Of a stretch of DNA of 64,000 nucleotides, positions 55,401 to 64,000 are shown piece after piece. The number at the start of each line of letters is the position of its first letter. Positions within the stretch are counted from its first letter, which is position 1. Source of the stretch: Atrichornis clamosus (taxonomy: Eukaryota > Chordata > Aves > Passeriformes > Menuridae); assembly GCA_013400975.1 (NCBI GenBank), contig WBMZ01003286.1:180972-244971 (forward strand), written 5' to 3'. Under the pieces are notes generated by a model, which saw only the letters and a list, made by a program, of their open reading frames with translations, was not told the origin of the DNA and made no database searches. The translations under genes and the position numbers were made by a program.

Positions 55401-57423
55401 GTGTGATGTCAGGACTCCTGGGTCCTGTTTCTAGCTCAGAAAAGGAGCTGAGTTTGCTGATTTATGGGGCAGACGGAGGATTTCAGGGTTTTGGCTGCAG
55501 ACAGGGCTGGAAGGAAGGGAGCAGGTCCTGTGGCAGTAAGAAACGTCTGTCTCGGCTCCTCCGCCTTCGCTCCTCGCTGCTCTTTCAGACAAGTCACTTA
55601 AATTTCCCTGCAGCTCGACTGCCTTCCTCTCGTTTGACAAATAACGTGTGTGTTTATGTGGCTGGGCTCCGGAGGGGGTTAATACTTGGCCTGGAAATCT
55701 CTTTAGAAGTGCCAATTTGTAGCAACAGAGAAACAACAATGAATAGAAGAGCCTGCGAGGACCAGGAGAAGCGAGAGAGCGGCTGCTTATCAGGATGGTG
55801 GCTCGCAGAGCCAGCTGCAATAGCAGGGGTGGTTGTAAAGGGTGAAGGAGATGGGAAGGGAAAAAAAAACACCCTCACAAATAAATAAAAATAAAGCAGT
55901 TAGGAAGAAAATGCCGCCCATCTGCAACGCTCATATTTTTCTTGACAGTTTTGCTTTATGTTAGAACAGCTGCTTAACATGACAAACGCCAGCTTTAATA
56001 ACAAGGAGCGGGAGGAGATGCAGGGACGGAGCTCTCCGGCTCATCATCCTCTCTGATGCTGTTCCCTGGGGGTGAACAGCCCAGGGCAGGGTCACCCTGG
56101 TGTCCTGCACCCACTTGTCCAGCCTGGGAAGGTCATTTTGGACCCGGCACAAGCTGTTTTGGGAACAGGTGTGGTTTTGAAGCGCTGTGTCCTTGTTTGA
56201 ATTGGTGGGGTTAAAGGGGTTTTAAGGGAAAAGGAGCCTCAGGGCTGTTTGTTGGTGGAACAGCCAGCTCCTGGTGACAACACAGGTTGCTCCAAGCCAT
56301 GTGTCCATGGGGAACAATGCTTTGAAGGGACCCTGGATGTCTAGGATAGCTGTGGGCAGGTCTCTTATTTCTCCAGAGGTATTTGGGTTCCTTTGTCTTT
56401 TCGTACCTCGTTATTCTATCTGCAAAATGGGATAGTGGGCTTTGCAGTTTGCAGGTTGTTTCCTTCCTGCGGTATCAGAGATTGTCGGGTTGTCAGCAAC
56501 CTGGAGATAGCAGGGATTGCTGACAGCAAGCAGAACTCACTCAGTGCTGTGTGCAGAAACCTTGTTCAGCCTTTGAAACCGCAGTCAAACCCTCCCCCAA
56601 GGTTGCTCTTCCTCATAAAACACAGTTTTGTTTGCTGCAAACCTAGATTTTAATCCCAGCATCCAGGCAGGGCCAGGCTTTGAAGAGAATTGGGTTGGAG
56701 TCAGAAGTGAATGGCTCAGACCAGGCTGACTGTAACAGATGAATTAAAAGTGACCCAGGAAGATGGAGATGTTCCCATCCACACCCCGGCAGTGCCACTT
56801 GCATATTTATCTCATTGTGCCCGATACCGCTGGGAATAAATCAGCAGTGAGACATGCAGGGAGCAGAGCCGCTGGCTCTGAGAGCAGGGATCTGCACCAG
56901 CATTTATCCACACCTCCCATCAAACTCCCAGGGAAGTTTTCCAAAGCCTGTAGGAACCGAGAGCTTTCCCTCAGTTAATGTTTTTTTTCACCTCACTTCA
57001 GCCCTTAGAAGCAGGAATTTCAAAGGTGAAAAAAACCCCAGCATCTGCTCTGGCCACAGAGGGGAGGACTGAAAATACTGAGAATTTTTATTTCTCCTGG
57101 GACCTGCAGCACGAGAAGCCCGGGTAGTTCAGACAGGTTGAGAACAAGTGTTTAGACCTTTACCTGCTTAACACGACTGCCAAACCTGCCCGGCAGTGGA
57201 GGTGACTGTGGAGGGGAGAGGAGCGGGAACAGGGCAGTTTCCTCCCCAGTTCTGCAGAGATCCCACCCAGCTCCCTTCTGCTCCCAGCCCGCCTGCCTCT
57301 GCCTCTTCCAGCAGCAGCACAGACAGGATCTGAGAGCTCCCACAAGCTGCCCCAGCAGTGAGGTGTTCTGAAGGCTGTGTTGGCTGGTTGGTTTGGGAGA
57401 GCGGGTGCGTGTGTAGGTGTGAA
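55401..57423. other. Non-coding stretch with a possible MIR trace
   Basis: At 55588-55650 CAGACAAGTCACTTAAATTT, then CTCGTTTGACAAATAAC, weakly follows the plus-strand MIR order. Around 56394-56430 ACCTCGTTATTCTATCTGCA followed by AAATGGG is another short MIR-like phrase. At 56085-56150 the minus strand reads NDLPRLDKWVQD, a weak LINE-like phrase. No exon recognised. Confidence 0.4.
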
Positions 57424-57590
57424 AATCCCGGAATGGTTTGGGTTGGAAGGGACCTTAAAGATAATATAGTTCCATTCCCTGCCATGGCAGGGACACCTAC
57501 CTTTATCCCAGGTTGTTCCAACCCCTGTCCAAGCTGGCCTTGGACACTTCCAGGGATGGGGCAGCCACAGCTTCTCTGGGCAGCAGGGCT
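57424..57590 (-). mobile_element. CR1 LINE 3' fragment
   Basis: Plus strand reads CCCGGAATGGTTTGGGTTGG, AAGGGACCTTAAAGATAATA, GGCAGGGACACCTACCTTTA, CCAGGGATGGGGCAGCCACA and GCTTCTCTGGGCAGC, after which similarity stops. Copy of the main CR1 type, 5'-truncated. Confidence 0.95.
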
Positions 57591-58239
57591 GTCTGGGGTG
57601 ATGGTGAGAGCCGTGGGGCCATTTGGGATCGTCTTGCCCGAGTGGAAAGGACCATGTTAGAGGGGGGAGGATACGAGGGGAACACAAGTGCAGCACTTCA
57701 GCCCTTGAGCTGCAGGGCACAAGCCGTTGCTTGCAGGGGAATACAAGTTTTCAAGCCCCTGTTTACGTCTATGGAATTAGTCAGGCATGTTTTTCTCTTC
57801 CCTGCCTATCTTTAAATCTTGCTGATTTGGCTGCTCTGCTGATATCAAAGCAGATCTGAGGTTTGGTTTGGGCAGGCAAACCCTGCTGCCCTGAGTCAGA
57901 GCGGGGCTCCAGCATGTGCAGTCACCCACCTGTGCCTTGTACAGGGATGGGTTTGCTGGAGGGACACCCGGTCCTCCGGCCCCTGACCATGGGAGTTGGT
58001 TGTGCAAGTCCAGCCAGCTCCATGATCAGTGGCTCTTGTGCCACCCAGATGTGAAAATCAGCAGCACCCAGGAGGAGGATGGGGAGATGGGATTTTCCTT
58101 CCTCTCACCTGTGCTGGGGACGCTGTTTCAGAGCCCTCCAGGACAGCCCCGAGCACGGTGTTTTCCTCTTCCAGCTTGGAGTGCAGGTGGCAGAGCTGCT
58201 CTCTGATCATCCCTGCATCTCTGTATTTTGTAAATACGC
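57591..58239. other. Non-coding stretch, nothing recognised
   Basis: Unique sequence between a CR1 fragment and an AT-rich block. Confidence 0.5.
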
Positions 58240-58385
58240 CCCGAGGCTACGCGATGGTTTTGTGTTTAGAAACAGGATAAACAGGGCAATGTGATATCTA
58301 TTTATTTGTTCTTTTATTAGTTCAGCGCAGAGCTCACAAAACACTTTGCGAGCGTCTATGAAATGAGCCTTGTAATGTTCCCAGG
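58240..58385. promoter_or_regulatory. Candidate conserved non-coding element
   Basis: Contains GTGATATCTATTTATTTG, TTCTTTTATTAGTTCAGCGC, CACAAAACACTTTGCGAGCG and CCTTGTAATG. A CpG-bearing AT-rich block without transposon text. Confidence 0.33.
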
Positions 58386-58697
58386 AGAGCGAAGATGCAT
58401 TCCTGCTGCACTTGGCGTGTGGAGGAAGCTGAGGGCTCCAACACCCTCCCTGCCCTGTGGTCAGAGTGAGACCTTGGTAGTTGCAGGAATAGATCCCAGA
58501 TCCTGTTTTCCATTTCCAGTCTGTAATGGCTGGTAGGATTCAAATGCACATTGCATGCCCAGGCTCAGCATCTGTGGTCCAGATCCCCTTTTCTGGTGTT
58601 TCTCCTCTTCCTGGACTAATTTTGGAATGTGATTTCGCCTCTACACCTTGTCCCAGTGAGAGGTCATTAGGTAATAATGATGGAAAAACCTGTCACA

Positions 58698-58804
58698 TCC
58701 AGGTTGCCCCAAGTGGCTGCTCCATCCCTGGAAGTGTCCAGGGCCAGGTTGGAGCAACCTGGGATAGTGGAATGTGTCCCTGCCCATGGCAGGGGGTGGA
58801 ACCC
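58698..58804 (+). mobile_element. CR1 fragment, 3' half, part of an inverted pair
   Basis: CCAGGTTGCCCCAAGTGGCT, CCATCCCTGGAAGTGTCCAG, GGAGCAACCTGGGATAGTGG and GCCCATGGCAGGGGGTGG are CR1 text near the 3' end. It stops before the terminal ATTCTATGA tail and runs into a minus-strand CR1 piece within about 15 bases. Confidence 0.92.
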
Positions 58805-58819
58805 AGGCCCCTGACGGAG

Positions 58820-58960
58820 ACTGGGCATCCACAGCTTCTCTGGACAACACCAGTGCATCTCACCCTCACAGTGAGGAATTTCTTCCTAATATCCAACCTA
58901 AACCTGCCCTCTGTCAGGTTGAAGCCATTCCCCCTTGTCCTGTCACTCTCTGCTTCCCAG
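58820..58960 (-). mobile_element. CR1 fragment, upstream half, inverted relative to its neighbour
   Basis: Plus strand reads GGGCATCCACAGCTTCTCTG, CACAGTGAGGAATTTCTTCC, AATATCCAACCTAAACCTGC and CCATTCCCCCTTGTCCTGTC. This is the reverse complement of the CR1 region just upstream of that carried by 58698-58804, so the two pieces are complementary halves of one consensus in opposite orientation. Confidence 0.93.
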
Positions 58961-59999
58961 GGATGTGGGAAATTTGGGACTAGGCTCCTGGAAGCATCTC
59001 TTTGGCAGAGACTCTGCACTACAGTGAGGTTTCTTGTTGTGCTGTTTGGTTTGGTTTTGTTTTTTTCCAAGACAATGTCCTTGGTGAAGCAGGCTGAACT
59101 TTGGCGTGTTTTGATATGGAAACGTTTTGGCAATGAAGGAAAATGTCACATGTCTGTAATGGCCCCCCCATCCCTTCCCTCCAGAGTCAGGTTTTCAGGG
59201 AAAGGAACCACACGGGAGTTGAAAATTTGCCCAAATTCACGAAATACCATCAGAAATGGCAACAAAAAAAAATCTTGGCATTGCAGAGAAAATCTTAACA
59301 TTTTGCTTTTCTTAGAAAAATTTGAAAAAAAAAACAACCAACCAACCATCCTGGATGGTTGTCAGAAATACTGCAGGAAGATTAAATCCTTGTTTTTCAA
59401 GCTTTTTGGGCGATGTTGTGATGGTTCTGCTGCCCCTGGGTGTCCCAGCCCCTCCGAGCTTTGCTTTGAGCAGCACCGGGTGTTTTCAGAGCTGGTGTTT
59501 TTTATTCTTTCAATATTTGGTGCCAGGAGGAGGCTGCTTTAACTGCTCAGGGTGGGTGTCTGCGGAGCTGCCTCCGTTTTGTGTTGCACTTGTCAGGTTT
59601 ACACACGGTTTAAACGTGCCATGTGCTGGGTTCAGCCAGGGATCGTAGCTGAGCATTGAGTGTAAAGTAATTCCATTAAAATCCACGGGGATCACCGCCT
59701 TGTGGGTGCTCCTGAACCACAGCCTGCCTCGCCATGCTGTCATCGGGACTCCAGGCTGCGTTTGTGTTGTCTTGGAAGGATTTTATGGAAGAGGGAAGGA
59801 TTTGTGAGTGCATTTAGGACGTGAGAATGGTGTTGGAGGGGCTACCTGGGCCCTGACTGCTAAACCAGCCCCGAGCTGGGTCTTAGTGAGGAGATTAAGC
59901 CTCCAGTTTGGATTTTCTGCCCAGGCGAGCTCAAGCACCACGATCAATGTGAAGAACAGGCTGCATTTTTTTTTCCCCCCACAATTACCTCAGCAGGTT
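58961..59999. other. Non-coding stretch with one small palindrome
   Basis: Unique DNA. CAACCATCC at 59343-59351 and GGATGGTTG at 59353-59361 form a perfect palindrome around one T, preceded by a short CAAC repeat. A long plus frame (58526-59542) spans the CR1 pieces and is not a gene. Confidence 0.5.
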
Positions 60000-60150
60000 T
60001 TTTTTTCTTTTGCTAAATTCATGCGATAAAATGCATTAGATGTAACAGCATGGAAAATAAAAGTTCGGTTTGCAGAGAGAGCCTGATTTAGTGTGAAGAT
60101 AAAACAAGCTAAAACAACTGGAAAAATTAAGTGGGATAAATAAATTCTGC
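60000..60150. promoter_or_regulatory. Candidate conserved non-coding element
   Basis: GCTAAATTCATGCGATAAAA, ATGCATTAGATG, GGAAAATAAAAG, CTGATTTAGTG, GATAAAACAAGC and GGGATAAATAAATTC follow a T-rich run. Repeat-free apart from the T run; enhancer-like composition. Confidence 0.36.
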
Positions 60151-60536
60151 TGGGGAGAGGCAGAGGGGACACAGGGGGAGCTGTGTGAGTGCCAGTGGCC
60201 TGGCAATGGTCAGTGCAGCCGTGAATCCCATTCCTAAGGCTTTCCACCTGGGAAAGGGGTGATGCTTTGCTGTATCCCCCTCCCACAAACTGGTGGATGC
60301 TCAGCTTTACCTCAGGACTGGGGGAGATGTGATTCTTCCTGCTGTGCTGCTTCTCATGGCGGGATGTGTGTGTGTGTTCCTCCTGCCCGTGCTCGTGCTG
60401 TCTCTTTTGGGTGAAGAAATGAGAATATTCGGCAGCAAATGGGAAAAGCAAGAAAAGGGGCGGCGGGATGTGGGGGAAGAGGTGTCGGGATGGATTGCCA
60501 AATATGCCGGGTAAAAATTAGCAGCTGCAAGTGTGC

Positions 60537-60624
60537 AAGAGAAAAGGTGGAGAAGAAAAGGGGTAGGGACAGATGGAGAGAAGGAGGGAGAGAAAGAGGA
60601 GGTGGGAGAAAAGGGAGGAGGGGA
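60537..60624. repeat. Near-continuous polypurine tract
   Basis: About 88 bases with only five pyrimidines, built of GGAGAAG and GAGGGAGAG-like words. Such tracts can form triplex DNA. The complementary strand is a long pyrimidine tract. Confidence 0.9.
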
Positions 60625-63600
60625 TAATAGTGTGGAAAGAAATTAGTTAAAAATCTTATAGCCCCGAGCCCAGACACCATCTGGACGGTGCAGGATACCA
60701 AGACGCAGCTCCACATTCACCATGGAGGTGTTACATATGTCTTGGCCAGGTAGGGTGGCCAAGATGTTCAGGATTAGAAATTTCCCATGCCCCAGGAGAG
60801 AGATGCCTTAAAAGGTCCCAGTTTTTGGAAAGAAAGTGTCGGCAGCTGTCTGCCAGCTGGGGACCAGAGAGGAGCTGTTGTCATTGAAAAAGCTTGTCTG
60901 GGCTTTCCAGAGGGAGATCTGGAGAACTTCCACTTCCACTGGTGCTGGAGGGCGAATCCCTGGGAACAAGGATTACTCTTTGATTAAACAAGCCCAGGGC
61001 CTCCAAGGACTGCTCTTCCCTACAGCTCTGCCGGGTTTTTGCTTTCCCGGGTGCAGCGTTAACTCCTCTGGTTGTGAACAAGGCTGCCTGGCTTAGAGAC
61101 AGCAAAGTTCATCCCAGGGAAAGGGAAAAAATAGAAAAGAATGTTCTTTCCCATTATATCTGCCTTAAGATTTAGTTTCCTTTGCCTGCTGAGGACTGTG
61201 ACAAGGACATGGTTTGTTGTGCCCACTATGCCAGAAGCTGCTGTCCTGGGGTGAAACACATCTTGCTGGTGCAGTTGTGTCCATGTTTCCTAGCATTCCC
61301 CTACCCAGGCAGGTTTCAAGGGAGTTAGAAATGCTCCTTGGATCTCTTTTGGAAGAGGCAGAGTCCCAACAGGCGCTCGTGAGCAGGAGGTGGCACTTGC
61401 TGGCCAAGTGTGCAGTGCCCCAGTGCTACTGCAGTCCCTGCATCCCTCACTGCACTAATCCCAAGGGAGCTGGACTCGCTCCCTGCTGCACAGTGAGCAT
61501 CTCAGTGTGCCCTGAGCTGCGTGGAGAAAGGGGAAATAACCTGGCAGCAGGAGAATGAAACCCAGGGTGTCCATCCATAAGTCCCAGTGGCTGCAGGCTG
61601 CTCCCCAGTGTGGTGCTGGAGCAGCGCTGTGGCTGAGCTGCCTCACGGCCCCCAGGCTCTGGTCCCTCACTAATTACTTCCAGGCCTGTACTCCTGACAT
61701 TTGCAGGCTCCTGATTAGAGCAACGAGGGAGAAATCTCGGAGGGAGAGGGAGGCCAAACTGCACCACTAATAAAAGCTGAGATTGACAATCGGCTGGGAG
61801 GGGAGAGCCGGGGAGGTGGAGGGACTCGTCCTTGCCGGCTCAGTTTCTTTCTGAGCCTCTGGGATGATGAGAGAAGGTCAGGGCTTGTTAACGTCACCGT
61901 GAGGAGCAGGATCCGCCACTGCCATATGCCTGGTGCCCCCAGGGCCTGTGCCAGCCTCAAGTCCCTCTCAGCAAGGTGATATTTTTAGACATGGACCTGA
62001 ACTGGAGCCACCCTGTACAACCTCAGGTCTGCAGACTGTCTCGGTGCAAAAGTGCCTCTGCTTTTGTGTCTGCTGTCTTCGTGTTTCATGCAGATTTTGT
62101 AGCCTCCTGGATTCGAAGTTCTTTTTCCCCTTGTCCTTTTCTCCCCCATGTCCCATCTCATTCCCTTCATTTGATGGCAGTGCAGTCACTCGGGAGGTGA
62201 CGTTAACCACAGCAGTGGGACAGGGACATATTTGTGACGGGGGGACCAGAAGGCCAGGCCAGGAGAGGCTGCTCGGGCTGCCTGCACCACTGTCAGATGC
62301 CCAAAGTGGCCTCTGGGATGAGTGTGGTGGAGACTTGTCTCCTGCATAGACATTCCAGGCTGCTGGGTCCTACCCAGTTACATAAATATGGATAACATTC
62401 ATTTTCCAGCCCGCTCTCTCCCCTCTCTGATGCCCCCTATACTCTCACCTGTCTGTAGCAGCCAGTTTAGTTCTCTGTCTGTATTCCCTGCCTTTGCATC
62501 CATTCATGGATCCGTGGCTCTTCAGCCTCCTCAGAGCCTCTTTCTGAGGCAGACAGGCTTTTTTTCCCCTATAAATCTTCCCTTTCCTGAATTGCCCTGT
62601 CTCTGGCAGGCCTTCTGCTACATGCAGTCTATGTCTACAGCTTCTATCCCAAGGGGTAAACACCATTTTACCCAGCAGAGCTTGTGGTCCCTGCAGCATC
62701 CTTCCCCCTGGAGCTAATCCTGCTGCTGGATGAGGCTCAGCAGTGCCTGTGGTTGGGCTGTCTCACTGGTGGGGGCTGCAATGGGTTTGTCCTGCCTCCT
62801 GCTGCTGCTCCCTCCCTTCCAGCAGACACGGTTCCTCTGTGCCGGAGTGGGAGCAGACCAGGAAGGAGATGGAGTGTCCTTCCTCTCCGTCCTTCCCCCT
62901 GAAGGGTCCGTGGCATGGAAGCAGCCAACCTGCACGTTCGGGGTTAAGCCAACTTTACAACAGCTGAAGAGCTTTCTGTCGGAAAACTCAGCCCTGCTTT
63001 TCTCCGTGCTTCCCTTGCTCCTAGGCTGTCCTGTTTATCCAGGCTGCAGTGAGCATCCCTCTGGTGCCTGCAGCCGTAGCTGGTGCTGGGAGCCAACCCA
63101 CATCTCTGCAGTGCTAGCCCATGGCTAGTGGATATTTAGGGTCACTGCGTCCCACTGCCACATAAAAGGAGCAGCTCTGCTGAAAATTGGGCTTGGGATC
63201 ACTGAAAAACCCTTGCGAAACCTCTTTATCAGTTCTAACAGCTGTGTTTGGATCTCTGGATGAGGCTGGGGTCCTGAAATGGCTAAAACTGCTTTGTTGG
63301 TGGTGATTTTCCTCCTCCAGCCCCTGGAAGGGGCAGGTTCCCTGTGATACATCAGTAGAGGAGGCAGATGCCCTTTGGAGGAAGGCACCCAGCCAAGGTC
63401 CAGCCTGGCTTGGTCGTGAGGAACTGTGTGAGGAACACTGGCAGCGTGGGGTTAGATTTCATTTGTGGGCACACACAGATGTGTCTGGATGGTCAGCAAG
63501 GTCTTGGTGCCCTCAGTTGCTCTTTGAGGAGACAAATGGTGGTCTGTGGGTGTCTCCAAAGGAGGAATTTTGTTGAAATTTATTGTTGATGTCCAGTGCT

Positions 63601-63904
63601 GCTCTGTTGTGAGTGGTGGGACAAAAAGCCCTTGGGCTTCCTAATCCAAGGATCTCAGTGTCAGGGAGCAGGAGCAGAGAGATCCTCTGGAGCTGCCTTT
63701 CACCATCCCATGGGGCAAAGATATGGTGACAGGACCCTGTTTCTCACAGGGTGAGAAGAGTGGTTCCAGTCCCCCACGGAGAGACACATCAACAGGTGGA
63801 TGGATGTGGGGAAGGATGCTGGGATGGGTGAGGTTGTGGGCATCCTGCCGCTCTTGGGGAGCTCATATGGCGAGCACAGGGGTGCGTGGTGTGAGAAAAA
63901 CCCC
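60625..63904. other. Non-coding stretch, no gene recognised
   Basis: More than 3 kb of GC-richer unique sequence with no CR1 remnant, RNA gene or recognisable exon. A short purine-rich patch lies at 61727-61752. Open frames are overlapping and featureless. Confidence 0.5.
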
Positions 63905-64000
63905 CTCTGCAGCGGGGCTGAAGCGGTCAAAGCGTTGCGGGGTCGCTCGGCTGGTGGGAGCCCCGGTCCCTCTGCGGGAGCGCGGCGCGGCGGGGGTTAA
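63905..64000. promoter_or_regulatory. CpG-dense sequence at the window edge, probable CpG island start
   Basis: About a dozen CpG sites in the last 90 bases (GCGTTGCGGGGTCGCTCGG, GCGGGAGCGCGGCGCGGCG), against few in the preceding kilobases. The block is cut by the window end. It could be the shore of a CpG-island promoter or 5' exon lying to the right. A plus frame is open to the end (63800-64000) but cannot be judged. Confidence 0.45.

Noticed and set aside
56085..56150. Minus-strand phrase NDLPRLDKWVQD resembling part of a LINE reverse transcriptase
   Set aside because: Too short, and the expected following KFN-D-C block is absent.
58526..59542. 338-codon plus-strand open frame
   Set aside because: It crosses two CR1 fragments in opposite orientation and unique AT-rich DNA; no domain and no codon pattern of a gene.

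Overview
The window looks like bird nuclear DNA without genes. The best evidence is a set of short, 5'-truncated, decayed CR1 LINE copies whose 3' ends carry the avian-style tail (ATTCTATGAT-like). Total repeat load is low and there are many short AT-rich islands that look like conserved non-coding DNA. CR1 also occurs in crocodilians and turtles, so bird is the likely answer and not a proof; I cannot name the species or chromosome. I recognise no protein-coding exon, tRNA, rRNA, known microRNA, CRISPR array or prokaryotic operon. The longer open frames are chance frames in GC-rich, repetitive or CR1-derived DNA.

Layout. Bases 1-21,700 hold no recognisable young CR1. They contain unique sequence, candidate enhancer-like islands (3.2, 5.85, 9.1, 10.5, 16.3 and 19.6 kb), simple repeats, an eroded 20-bp minisatellite with a CpG-rich end (13.8-14.5 kb), a clean five-unit 20-bp tandem repeat (15.9 kb) and a MIR/CORE-SINE-like remnant (11.4 kb). 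At 22 kb lies a fossil LINE reverse transcriptase on the minus strand. From 23.6 to 59 kb about a dozen CR1 3' fragments in both orientations alternate with further AT-rich islands (25, 32.3, 33.9, 37.8, 40.8, 42, 46.4, 49, 50.8, 52, 55 and 58.3 kb). The last 5 kb has no recognised CR1 and ends in a CpG-dense stretch cut by the window edge, possibly the start of a CpG island or promoter.

The pattern fits a gene desert or a very large intron next to a regulated gene: low repeat content, short blocks rich in homeodomain, forkhead, POU, GATA and MEF2-type motifs, and CpG clusters without visible genes. That is inference; only cross-species alignment would establish conservation. The most unusual structure is a CR1 copy at 51.2 kb placed exactly between two ~160-bp direct repeats about 12% diverged. 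I saw no novel coding system.
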